A stretch of DNA of 64,000 bases from Methylomonas rapida. Lineage in GTDB: Bacteria > Pseudomonadota > Gammaproteobacteria > Methylococcales > Methylomonadaceae. This document shows, in pieces, positions 26,385-34,339 of this stretch (within the stretch, counting starts at the first letter, position 1; each line of letters starts with the position of its first letter). The stretch is taken from positions 2,418,001 to 2,482,000 of the forward strand of contig NZ_CP113517.1 of the NCBI RefSeq assembly GCF_024360925.2, written 5' to 3'. The notes beneath the pieces were generated by a model. It was not told where the DNA came from and ran no database searches. It was given only the letters and a program-made list of their open reading frames with translations. Both the position numbers and the translations under genes were made by a program.

Positions 26385-28340
26385 TTACTCCGCCGCCAAC
26401 GCCACGACCGGGTCGAGATGGGCGGCTTTTCGCGCAGGCAAATAGCCAAACAGCAAGCCGGTGCCAAACGCACAGGAAAAGGCCAGAATAGCCGGCAACG
26501 GCGAGAACACCACGGCCATGTCGAAATAGCGCAGCAAGCTGCCAATCCCAAATCCAAGTGCTACCCCGAACACACCACCCAGCGTACAGACAACCGCCGC
26601 TTCGGTATTGAATTGCAGCAGAATGTCCCGCCGCCTCGCGCCGGTCGCCATCCGGATGCCGATTTCCCGTGTGCGCTCCGTGACGCTGACCAGCATGATG
26701 TTCATCACGCCAATCCCGCCGACCAGCAGCGAAATCGCGGCGACGATACCCAGCATCATCGTAAAGGTGCTTTGCGTTTGTTCGGCGGTTTCCAGAATGG
26801 ATGCCATGTTGCGGATACGAAAATCCTCGGCCTGATGCCTGGCCAACAGCAAATCGAAAATCGCCTGCTGGGTTTCCTCGATCCTGGCGACATCCGCGAC
26901 CCGTACCGTGATGCCGTTCAGGTAATTCTGGCCGAACAGGCGTATCAAGCCGGTCGTCAGCGGCACCAGTACCGTGTCGTCCTGATCGGTGCCCATCGCC
27001 GATGCCCCCTTGACACTCATCACCCCAATCACCTCGAAGGGAATGTTGTGCACCAGCACATATTTACCCAGCGGGTCGGCGCCATCGGGAAACAAAATCT
27101 GGGCGACGGTTTGCCCAAGCACCAATACCGGCGCATAGCGGCGCATGTCTTCGTCGTTGAAGAAATCGCCGGCCGCCACCGGCCAGTCGCGCACCGTGGG
27201 CATGCTGGGGGCGACGCCCTGCGCGCTGGTGGCGTAATCAATGTTGCCATAACGCACCGTCAATCTGGCATTGCGTTCCGCCGAAGCCCATTCCACGTTG
27301 TCCAGTTCCGCGATCGCATCCGCATCGGCCGGTATCAGCGTAGCCACATCGGAACTGCCGCGCAAGCCCGGCGCGCCGGGTCTTACCGACAGTACATTGG
27401 TGCCCATTGCCTTCATTTGGTCCATCACCTTCTTCTGGCTGCCCTCGCCCACCGCCATCATGGCCACGACCGCGGCCACCCCGATAACGATGCCCAGCAA
27501 GGTCAAGGCGGTACGAAACAGATTGACCCGTAACGAGCGCAAGGCGGTTTTGGCTGCTTCCAGCAGTTCAGAAACCAAGCCGGTCGCCGTCATTTCGTGA
27601 TGTTCGGGCGTTTCCAAAGGTCTTTGGCCGCGACGCTCGCCGCTATCGCTGACGATTCTACCGTCGCTGATGCTGATGATACGCTCGGCATGGGCCGCGA
27701 CCTTTTCGTCGTGAGTGATCAACAACACCGTGCGACCGCGAGCATGTAATTCAGCCAGCAAGGCCATCACTTCCTTGCCGCTTTGACTGTCCAGCGCGCC
27801 GGTTGGCTCGTCCGCCAGAATCACCGGCGGATTGTTCATCAGGGCCCGCGCAATCGCCACGCGTTGCTGTTGACCGCCCGACATCTGCATCGGTCGATGT
27901 CCACTGCGATCGCCAAGACCTAAATGTTGGAGCAATTGCAGAGCACGGCTTTCTCGGGCGCTTTTCGTCATGCCGGCATAGAGGGCCGGGATTTCCACAT
28001 TTTCGGCGGCCGTGGCAGTCGTCAACAGGTTGTAACGCTGAAATACGAAACCAAAGGTTTCCCGGCGCAAGGCGGCCAATTGATCAGCATCCAGGGCCGC
28101 CACATCGCGCCCTAGTACCCGGTAACTGCCGCTATTGGGCTTATCCAGACAACCAATCAGATTCATCAGGGTGGATTTTCCGGAACCGGATTGGCCAATG
28201 ATGGCGACGAATTCGCCGGGCCAGATGGTCAGCGACACATCGTTGAGCGCCCGTACTACCGTGTCGCCGTTGGGATAAAAGCGTTGAATCTGTTGCAGTT
28301 GCAACAACGGCGTTTCGCTGTCCAGTACATCCGGGCTCAT
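26385..28340 (-). CDS. macB: MacB-type ABC transporter, fused ATPase and permease
   Basis: 651 residues, standard MacB length. The N-terminal ATPase has Walker A GQSGSGKST, signature MSGGQQQRVAIARAL and Walker B PPVILADEPTGALD. The first membrane helix (about residues 275-300) is followed by a large periplasmic domain and three C-terminal helices (LGIVAAISLLVGGIGVMNIM and on). MacB couples ATP use to export of peptides, macrolides or lipids through the adaptor and an outer-membrane channel. It overlaps macA by 4 bases. Confidence 0.93.
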   Translation of the reverse strand: MSPDVLDSETPLLQLQQIQRFYPNGDTVVRALNDVSLTIWPGEFVAIIGQSGSGKSTLMNLIGCLDKPNSGSYRVLGRDVAALDADQLAALRRETFGFVFQRYNLLTTATAAENVEIPALYAGMTKSARESRALQLLQHLGLGDRSGHRPMQMSGGQQQRVAIARALMNNPPVILADEPTGALDSQSGKEVMALLAELHARGRTVLLITHDEKVAAHAERIISISDGRIVSDSGERRGQRPLETPEHHEMTATGLVSELLEAAKTALRSLRVNLFRTALTLLGIVIGVAAVVAMMAVGEGSQKKVMDQMKAMGTNVLSVRPGAPGLRGSSDVATLIPADADAIAELDNVEWASAERNARLTVRYGNIDYATSAQGVAPSMPTVRDWPVAAGDFFNDEDMRRYAPVLVLGQTVAQILFPDGADPLGKYVLVHNIPFEVIGVMSVKGASAMGTDQDDTVLVPLTTGLIRLFGQNYLNGITVRVADVARIEETQQAIFDLLLARHQAEDFRIRNMASILETAEQTQSTFTMMLGIVAAISLLVGGIGVMNIMLVSVTERTREIGIRMATGARRRDILLQFNTEAAVVCTLGGVFGVALGFGIGSLLRYFDMAVVFSPLPAILAFSCAFGTGLLFGYLPARKAAHLDPVVALAAE

Positions 28341-29539
28341 AGGCGAGGCACTCCGGCGGTCGGATAGCCCCTGTCCTTTTTCTTGCCGTCGTTCTGCTGG
28401 CCGTTCCTTGCCTGGCTCAACACCTTGGCGCCAACGTCGATACCGTCGCGGATCTCTGCAAAGCGTCGGTTGCGCAGGCCGACATGCACCACTTTTTCCA
28501 GAACTTCGCCGGCCTTCGTCATTGCCTTGACTCGATAAGCGCGTCCCTGGTCATTGTCGGCCTCGGGCACCCTCGCCCCCAGCGCCGCGATCGGCAGCAA
28601 AGGCACTTGTTTGGCACTGCCGAGTACGAAAAACATCTGCGTGCTCATACCCGACATCAACTGTCGATCGTGATTATCGACGTCGACCAGCACGTTATAC
28701 AGCACTACGTTGTTGACGACTTCTGGCGATGGCATAATTTGCCTGACTTCACCATGCCACCGCCTATCGCCCGCGCCCAGCGTCGTGAAATACACGGGCA
28801 AACCAGGCTTCAGACGCATGACGTCGGCTTCTGCCACCTGGGCGCGCACCGTCATTGCATCCAGCTTGGCCAGTTGCAGGATCATCGGCGTGGTTTGATT
28901 GGCGTTCAAGGTCTGGCCCAGGCGCGCGGTACGCGTGACCACCGTGCCATCGATCGGCGCGTAGATTTTGGTAAAGCCCAGATTGGTGCGATCGCCTTGC
29001 AAGGTCGATTGCACTTGCTCGATTTGCGCCTGGATGGCTGCGGCGGTGGCGACGGCTTTTTTCAGGTTGAACTCGCTGTTCTGAAAATCCTGTTCGCTGA
29101 CGCCCTTGCTCTTCATCAATTCACGGTAGCGCTCGAATTGCTGGCGCGCGAACACCACATTCGCCTCTTGCCCCGCAAGTTGCGCCTGCAGATTCTTGAT
29201 ATTGGCTTCGTCGGCCGCCACGCGGGCCGCATAGACACGCGGATCGATCTCCACCAACAATTGACCGGTCTTGACGTCATCACCGATGTCGACGTACAGC
29301 TTTTGCAGCTGGCCGGTAACCTGCGCCCCCACATCGACGTATTCCTTTGGCTCCAGCTTGCCCTGCGCGGTGACGTTTTCCTCGATGTCGTCGACGATCA
29401 CGCTGACGGTGGCTTGATTGTTTTGATCGTTTTCCTTCGGCTTGAATCCTAGATACGCGCCGATACCCGCAATCAACAGCAACACAACCATCAACCCGTA
29501 TTGACCGCGAGTCTTCCCTTGCTTGATAGATACATTCAT
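28337..29539 (-). CDS. macA: MacA-type periplasmic adaptor
   Basis: About 400 residues from MNVSIKQGKTRG. The frame is open to 29614, but that stretch contains a transcription terminator, so the internal Met is preferred. A membrane anchor (LMVVLLLIAGIGAYLGF) is followed by a biotinyl-lipoyl-like half-motif, a long helical hairpin (residues about 110-180) and beta-barrel domains, the adaptor layout of tripartite pumps. It is the first gene of macA-macB-OMF. Confidence 0.9.
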   Translation of the reverse strand: MNVSIKQGKTRGQYGLMVVLLLIAGIGAYLGFKPKENDQNNQATVSVIVDDIEENVTAQGKLEPKEYVDVGAQVTGQLQKLYVDIGDDVKTGQLLVEIDPRVYAARVAADEANIKNLQAQLAGQEANVVFARQQFERYRELMKSKGVSEQDFQNSEFNLKKAVATAAAIQAQIEQVQSTLQGDRTNLGFTKIYAPIDGTVVTRTARLGQTLNANQTTPMILQLAKLDAMTVRAQVAEADVMRLKPGLPVYFTTLGAGDRRWHGEVRQIMPSPEVVNNVVLYNVLVDVDNHDRQLMSGMSTQMFFVLGSAKQVPLLPIAALGARVPEADNDQGRAYRVKAMTKAGEVLEKVVHVGLRNRRFAEIRDGIDVGAKVLSQARNGQQNDGKKKDRGYPTAGVPRL

Positions 29540-29583
29540 TGGTAAACAGCGCACTCCAATCTGAACAAAGGTACTCCTCAATG

Positions 29584-29605
29584 AAAAAGGCATCCGAAGA
29601 TGCCT
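29584..29605 (-). terminator. Orphan terminator upstream of macA
   Basis: The minus strand reads AGGCATC-TTCG-GATGCCT followed by TTTTT, a canonical hairpin with a UUCG-type loop. It precedes the chosen macA start by 45 bases. No intact gene ends before it, so it is either an attenuator in the macA leader or left over from a lost gene. Confidence 0.75.
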
Positions 29606-29694
29606 GTATATCATTGTTATTTATATGTCTTTATAAACGCATACATAACAATGTTTTGGGGAAACGATTGTAGCAAATCGATGGTCAGCAAAAT

Positions 29695-29725
29695 GTGAAA
29701 AAAATGTGCAAGCCCTGTGGGCTTG
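29695..29725 (-). terminator. Terminator after the RRM-leader remnant
   Basis: The minus strand reads CAAGCCC-ACA-GGGCTTG, then CACA and a run of seven T. It follows the 19-codon frame whose stop is at 29729. Confidence 0.7.
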
Positions 29726-29827
29726 ATCTTACCGCAGACCGCCGCGCTTGGGTCCGTTTAAAGGAGTTCTAATGGTTTCAGTGAACATGCGTTCGTAACC
29801 TGGAATGCATTCCGCTGCTCGCTCTAC

Positions 29828-29945
29828 CTGAAAGCAAAAACATGCCACCCTGTCAAGCCTTAACAGCTCGTCATGACGGGCATGCTGCCACAGCAACAAC
29901 CATTAAAATAACATCACACTAGACTTTTTACTATTTTAATAGTAA
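29828..29945 (-). repeat. Duplicated RRM leader, copy 2
   Basis: Aligns with 6379-6497 over its whole length with a single one-base gap. It carries the perfect version of the palindrome. Copy 1 serves an RRM gene on the minus strand; here the minus strand has no RRM gene, while the SulP gene begins 43 bases away on the plus strand. Confidence 0.7.
29928..29945. promoter_or_regulatory. 18-bp palindromic operator, copy 3 (SulP gene), perfect
   Basis: Reads TTACTATT-TT-AATAGTAA with fully matching arms. It ends 42 bases before the SulP start codon and could control transcription in either direction. It is identical in layout to the sites before the XRE/S24 regulator and the RRM gene. Confidence 0.6.
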
Positions 29946-29987
29946 AACGCGAGGAGCAATTATCAGCGACCCAGAACCAAGCAAACG

Positions 29988-31640
29988 ATGAAAAATTCAA
30001 CATCCCCAAATAACCCCTCAAATGACACCTGGAGCCAATTGCGCAGGCACTGGGAAGCCGATTTATCCGCCGGTTTCTTGGTGTTTCTGATAGCCCTGCC
30101 TTTATGTCTTGGTGTCGCGGTGGCCTCGGGTTTTCCACCGATGGCCGGCATCATTTCCGCCATCGTCGGCGGCCTGCTGGTTTCGAGGCTCAACAGTTCC
30201 TGCTTGACCATCACCGGCCCGGCGGCCGGCTTGATCGTGGTCATCCTGTCGTCGGTTCAAAATCTAGGGCAAGGGGATATGCTGGCGGGCTATGGTTATA
30301 CGTTGGCCGCAATCGTGATTTCGGGTTTATTGCAGATCGTGCTGGGTTATTATCAGGCGGGGCGGCTTGCGGTATTTTTTCCCGCTTCGGTGGTACATGG
30401 CATGCTAGCCGCCATCGGCATCATTATCATCATCAAGCAATTATCCATGACGATGGGGGTGCAGATTGCCAATACGCCGACCGTGCTGGCCGGCATCACT
30501 GAAGTCATACATGCGCAAGCATTCTATGCACCCAAGATCGGTATGATCGCGTTACTGGCGGCCTGTATTCTGATAGGCTGGCCGAGATTGCCGCATCCTT
30601 GGCTTAAGAAAATTCCAGCCCCTATGCTGGTGATCGTGACCGGTATTTTGCTTGGCTACGCTTTCGATCTTACCCATTTTCAGCCCGACCCTTTATTTAA
30701 AGTTCCAGCCAACATCAACGTTGACGGCCCGTTTCTAGTATCCATTCCTGATAGTTTGTTCGACAGCTTCCATTTTCCGGATTTTTCAAAAGTCGCTAGC
30801 CTGGCTTTTTGGGAAAGCGTCGTTTCGATCACGCTGATAGGCAGCTTGGAAAGCTTGCTCAGCAGCGCCGCCGCTGACAGGCTGGACCCACAAAAACGCT
30901 ATTCAGACTTGAACCGTGACCTGCGGGCGCTCGGCATCGGCAACTTGGTGTCAGGCATTCTCGGCGGCTTACCGATGATTACCGAAATCGTGCGTACCTC
31001 GGCAAACATTGATTATGGCGCACAAAGCGGCTGGTCGAATTTTTTTCACGGTGCCTTCTTATTGCTATTCATGCTTTTGTTTCCAGGGATAATTGCGACC
31101 ATCCCCTTGGCTTCTCTTGCTGTGCTGCTGGTCTACATCGGCTTTCGCCTGGCTTCGCCTCAAGCTTTCGCCAAAACACTGGATGTTGGCAAAGAGCAAT
31201 TATTCATATTCGTCGTGACTATCCTGGGTGTTATTGCCAGCAATCTACTAGTCGGGGTGTTTATCGGCATCATCGCAAAACTGCTGATCCACTTGAGTCG
31301 CGGCGTTTCCCCGAGGAATTTGCTGAAAATTTCTTACCAGATTGAGCAACAAGACGACCGTTTTAGAGTCACTATTCGTGGTTCGGCGGTTTTTTCCAAT
31401 TTCATTGCGCTGAAGAGCGCACTGGCGACATTACCGGATAGACACCAAGTGATTTTTGATCTGGCCGACATCTATTTGATCGACCATACCGTAATGGACT
31501 TCGTCGATGCGTTTCAAGCGGATTATAAGGAGCGTGGTGGGCACTGCGAAATTCACGGGCTAGATAATCACATAGCCTATGCGGGACATGAGCTGGCTGC
31601 CCGGATTAAATATCCTCGGGAAATAGATAGAGCGCTATAA
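29988..31640 (+). CDS. SulP family anion transporter with STAS domain
   Basis: 550 residues. The N-terminal transport domain (about 25-430) has ten or more membrane helices and the SulP signature region around LCLGVAVASGFPPMAGIISA. A C-terminal STAS domain follows (VIFDLADIYLIDHTVMDFVD). Family members carry sulfate, bicarbonate or other anions; the GxxTEIVRTSANI block and absence of a fused carbonic anhydrase do not settle which. Bicarbonate uptake is a reasonable alternative. No strong ribosome-binding site precedes the ATG. The perfect operator lies just upstream. Confidence 0.88.
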   Translation: MKNSTSPNNPSNDTWSQLRRHWEADLSAGFLVFLIALPLCLGVAVASGFPPMAGIISAIVGGLLVSRLNSSCLTITGPAAGLIVVILSSVQNLGQGDMLAGYGYTLAAIVISGLLQIVLGYYQAGRLAVFFPASVVHGMLAAIGIIIIIKQLSMTMGVQIANTPTVLAGITEVIHAQAFYAPKIGMIALLAACILIGWPRLPHPWLKKIPAPMLVIVTGILLGYAFDLTHFQPDPLFKVPANINVDGPFLVSIPDSLFDSFHFPDFSKVASLAFWESVVSITLIGSLESLLSSAAADRLDPQKRYSDLNRDLRALGIGNLVSGILGGLPMITEIVRTSANIDYGAQSGWSNFFHGAFLLLFMLLFPGIIATIPLASLAVLLVYIGFRLASPQAFAKTLDVGKEQLFIFVVTILGVIASNLLVGVFIGIIAKLLIHLSRGVSPRNLLKISYQIEQQDDRFRVTIRGSAVFSNFIALKSALATLPDRHQVIFDLADIYLIDHTVMDFVDAFQADYKERGGHCEIHGLDNHIAYAGHELAARIKYPREIDRAL

Positions 31641-31661
31641 AAAGCAATCACACCTCAGCGG

Positions 31662-31681
31662 GGCGGGTTATTCAACCCGCC
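31662..31681. repeat. Inverted repeat beside the RAYT remnant
   Basis: GGCGGGTT-ATTC-AACCCGCC, a perfect 8-bp stem, 21 bases after the SulP stop and 133 bases from the RAYT stop. There is no U tract, so a REP-type element is as likely as a terminator. Confidence 0.5.
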
Positions 31682-31814
31682 TCGAACGTTTTGGCTAAGC
31701 TTGAAAAAAGGCCGAAATGTCGGGACGGGGTTACCAACTTCGTGCGGTGCAAGAATTGCAACCAAAACCGCTCAGTGTGAACCATAGCGATCGTCTTGGC
31801 ATAAAGAAGAACGA

Positions 31815-32300
31815 TCATAAAAACGACACAACCAGTGCCGATGACGAATTCGCGGACGACCACCGCCAATACTCGGGTCGCTCGACATAGCCTTTGCGAA
31901 CCGGGTTTTCGTGGATGTAGTTCAGTTTCTGCAGATAAAACGCCGGATTCTCGATTTTCTTTGGCGCATTGGTATCATGCCAGAAATGGTATTTTCCTGA
32001 TTCGTCGATAAACAACTCCAAAACCCGCGACTCATGGGTCTCGATATTTTCCTTGAGTTTCTTCGAGGTAAAGCGTTTGAAGTCGCGCAGAAAACCAGCT
32101 ACATCCGGCGAGGTCACGATCAGATGCAAATGATTCAGCATGAACACGTAGCCATTGAGCTCTAAACCCTTTTGCTGCTGGCAATAGCGCAACGAATCCG
32201 CCAATATTTGCCAGCGGTTGAAGCGATCGAACAGGTAATACCAGCGTTGGACGGTTAGCGTCAAATAATAGGTGCCGCTGTTGAGTTCGGTTGCTATCCC
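31815..32300 (-). pseudogene. REP-associated tyrosine transposase (RAYT), 5'-truncated
   Basis: A Y1/IS200-type HUH transposase of the RAYT group. The metal-binding HxH lies in FMLNHLHLIV and the nucleophile Tyr region is YLQKLNYIHENPVRKGY, followed by the family WRWSSA segment. The coding frame continues upstream of the first Met (32264) as ATELNSGTYYLTLTV and ends at a TGA near 32315, where the inverted repeat of an IS3-type element begins. There is no ATG for the full protein, so about the first ten residues have been lost. RAYTs are single-copy housekeeping enzymes thought to spread REP hairpins. Confidence 0.75.
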
Positions 32301-32537
32301 CCTGCGTCAGAATAGTTGTCGCCTCAAATTTTCAGACTGTATGAAATTTGAGATTTAAACATGAAGTATTCAAAAACCCGTTATTCTGATGAATTCAAAG
32401 AACAAGCCTTGGCCAAAGTCTATAGCCGAGGCAATCGCAGCATACAAGCCATCGCTGATGAATTGAATCTCAGCGTGCACACCTTAAAAACCTGGATGAG
32501 CCACACAGCACTCGACGATAAGAACTGTCGGCCATAG
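32301..32537 (+). mobile_element. IS3-type element, left-end fragment with orfA start
   Basis: TGCGTCAGAATAGTTGTCGC near 32305 looks like a terminal repeat. The ATG at 32361 opens MKYSKTRYSDEFKEQALAKV and continues through SIQAIADELNLSVHTLKTWM, the helix-turn-helix start of an IS3-family OrfA. After about 45 codons similarity ends, and the frame runs into the broken Rhs gene to a stop at 32535-32537. The rest of the element is missing, so it is not mobile. Confidence 0.65.
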
Positions 32538-33253
32538 GCATCGGTCACCAGGGCCAATAAGCCGTTTTGGTAAGAGAGTTCTGTTTTATTGTTATTGCGG
32601 TCAGTGATGGATTTCAGCATCCAAGGCTCAACGGCAGCGATTCTTAGCGGATTACCGGGAATTTTTTCGAAGTGGAAGCTTGTGCCGCCCTGCCGATTGG
32701 TAATATCGATCGAACCGTCGGAATTTTGGATGACGGTTTGCTGTGTGCCGGAAATGGATGAAAGTGAACCGCTCCTGCCCGAGCGTTGATATTTGGTGAC
32801 GATCCCGCCCGGACTCATTTTGAATACATCGCTGCCTTGGGTGAACAGAAAGATGTTGTAGGAGTGACTCCAACCAAAGCCCAATACGGTGTCCAGGGAT
32901 GCGCTTTCGCCGTTGGCATTGTTGCTGGCATAACGCAGGGATAGAGACAAGCCTTCTTCGTTAGTACTGGATGTCGTCAGGACAGGGTAGGTTTCACCAA
33001 AGAGCCCTTCGGTATTAGAAACGAAACTGTTCGTTGAGCATTCACTACTGGGGCCGTTGAGGCTTGTGCCATCAGAACTGCATTGTTCAGGGCAATCTGA
33101 GCATGATTTTGCTGAACACGTGAAACCTGTGGCGCCTGTTATGCAGAAAACCCGTTTGGCACCGATGAATTTGGCTTCGACGGGACTGGAAAGCAAAACC
33201 AAGGCAGTGAAAAAAGTGGCTACAAAGAAGAAAATCCGGGCAGTTTGGTTCAT
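32420..33253 (-). pseudogene. Rhs/YD-repeat-type secreted protein, truncated by IS fragment
   Basis: The start at 33253 has an AAAGGAGT box. A signal peptide (IFFFVATFFTALVLLSSPVEA) leads to a Cys-rich stretch and then the N-terminal region of Rhs-like proteins: LSLSLRYASN, TVLGFGWSHSYNIFL, then FHFEKIPG and KSITDRNNNKTELSYQNG. After TDAYGRQ (about 32540) the frame enters the IS fragment and ends 37 codons later. Full Rhs-type proteins have long YD repeats and a toxic or adhesive C-terminus, all lost here. It follows the PEP-CTERM-like gene after 75 bases and was probably in its operon. Confidence 0.8.
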
Positions 33254-33327
33254 GATGAACTCCTTTAGGCTTTCGCCTGCTTGCCGTTGGGGTAAGGATT
33301 TGTTGTCAGACGGAATTGATAATTTGC

Positions 33328-34149
33328 CTAACACCTGTGAAAACGGCGCATGATGGTTACTCCCAATAAAATTAAGGGCAGTGTCGCCGGCGTGGGTACC
33401 GTATAGCCGTATATTTCGGAGTCTGCTTCCGCGCTGATTTGATAGGTCTTGTTGTAATCGAGCAGGAACGAAACCCTTAAGGTACCTTGATTTTCGTGCA
33501 GGATGGTCGTGTTAGTACCAGAGATTGAATCCTGGAATTGATCAAAGGACAACAGTCCGTTGATGTCAAATAGTCTGAGGGTAGCGATGTGGGTGATGTC
33601 GACAAAGAAGCCTTCAGCATCAGCCGTTCCCAAAATACTGCCTTGATAATCCAATAAAAAATCGACCCATACACTGGTTTCGGTCGCATTGGGATTGGTG
33701 ATCGTGAAGAAATTGTCAAAGGCAGACACCGCAAAGCCATCGGCCTGCATGTATTTGCGTTCCAAGTGAAGATCGGAATGCGTCGTGCCGGTTATGCCGG
33801 CGTTTGGATCAAGGCCAATTTGAGTGCCATTTTCCACAGTATAGTCAGCCAAGGAGCTGACATGGGCTGTGTTTGCAATTGCCTGGATTGAGCCATCATT
33901 GCCAAATAAAGAATTGCTGTCATTATCAGGAACGCTGTCGGAATCCGCCGCATGCGCTCTGACATCACCGTACCAGACATCAGTCCACTGCAGTTGTGCG
34001 CTGGTATCGCTCAAGGCAAATCTTAGGTTGTTGATCGCCATGTTGCTGGAAGCAGCCACAAATGCGGCTTGTACCTGTCCGGCGCAAAAAAATGCCAAAC
34101 AAAAAAACGCATTCACTGTGTTCCGGAAAAATTTCGCATGTGTTGCCAT
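33328..34149 (-). CDS. PEP-CTERM-like secreted protein under riboswitch control
   Basis: About 273 residues from the ATG at 34149, which has a GGGGAG box 5 bases upstream; the frame opens at 34176 inside a terminator. A signal peptide (NAFFCLAFFCAGQVQA) is followed by a beta-rich body with several Asp/Asn-rich turns. The C-terminus VPTPATLPLILLGV then RRFHRC is a PEP-CTERM-like sorting signal (Pro-x-Pro, hydrophobic helix, basic end). It would be placed on the cell surface. The 150-base leader carries a promoter, a c-di-GMP-I-like aptamer and a terminator. Confidence 0.8.
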   Translation of the reverse strand: MATHAKFFRNTVNAFFCLAFFCAGQVQAAFVAASSNMAINNLRFALSDTSAQLQWTDVWYGDVRAHAADSDSVPDNDSNSLFGNDGSIQAIANTAHVSSLADYTVENGTQIGLDPNAGITGTTHSDLHLERKYMQADGFAVSAFDNFFTITNPNATETSVWVDFLLDYQGSILGTADAEGFFVDITHIATLRLFDINGLLSFDQFQDSISGTNTTILHENQGTLRVSFLLDYNKTYQISAEADSEIYGYTVPTPATLPLILLGVTIMRRFHRC

Positions 34150-34175
34150 GGCACTCCCCTTTGATATTTTGGACA

Positions 34176-34234
34176 TAAAAAAGCCGAACCGCGAGATGAG
34201 ACTTTTACGCTGTCTCTCTCGGCAGTACGGCTTT
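34176..34234 (-). terminator. Riboswitch expression-platform terminator
   Basis: On the minus strand AAGCCG...CCGAGAG pairs with TCTCG...CGGCTT and is followed by TTTTTT. The 5' arm of the stem includes the last conserved segment of the aptamer (GCCGTACTGCCG), so ligand binding and termination should exclude each other. The gene start lies 27 bases downstream. Confidence 0.75.
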
Positions 34235-34293
34235 CCTATTTCTGGAGGATCCGTGACTTTCTGTCCCTACCTTACGGATAGGTTTAGCGAAGG
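34220..34293 (-). promoter_or_regulatory. Cyclic-di-GMP-I (GEMM-I-like) riboswitch aptamer
   Basis: Read on the minus strand: GCTAAACC, a stem closed by a GTAA tetraloop, GGGACAGAAAGTC, an ACGGATCC stem, AGGAAAGCCG, and TACTGCCGA. Order and spacing match the GEMM-I consensus: GCAAACC, GNRA loop, GGGACGCAAAGCC, CC..GG arm, AGCCGGGUUGCCG. Differences are AGAAAGTC for GCAAAGCC and one extra U in GCUAAACC. c-di-GMP is the expected ligand; some members of the class bind 3',3'-cGAMP, which cannot be excluded by eye. Confidence 0.75.
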
Positions 34294-34306
34294 TGAATTT
34301 TTTCGC

Positions 34307-34335
34307 TATATAACATCTGGGCTATGTGCTTGCAA
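34307..34335 (-). promoter_or_regulatory. Sigma-70-type promoter of the riboswitch transcript
   Basis: The minus strand has TTGCAA (34335-34330), a 17-base spacer and TATATA (34312-34307). Transcription would start near 34300, just before the aptamer. Confidence 0.65.
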
Positions 34336-34339
34336 CCAA

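Larger units (their letters stand above)
29540..29987. other. Intergenic region with duplicated RRM leader and two terminators
   Basis: 448 bases between divergent macA and SulP genes. From right to left on the minus strand it holds the palindrome (29928-29945), the duplicated leader (29828-29945), a 19-codon open frame (29729-29788, ending KRGGLR), and minus-strand terminators at 29695-29725 and 29584-29605. The layout looks like a deleted small gene, probably a former RRM paralogue, of which leader and terminator remain. The 19-codon frame has no clear ribosome-binding site and is not called as a gene. Confidence 0.55.

Noticed and set aside
25935..27533. 532-codon open frame opposite macB and the efflux lipoprotein
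   Set aside because: Low-complexity His/Arg/Gln-rich translation that spans two real genes on the other strand; no start signal or family match.
29729..29788. 19-codon frame ending KRGGLR as a small protein gene
   Set aside because: No clear ribosome-binding site and no conservation evidence; kept only as part of the RRM-remnant observation.
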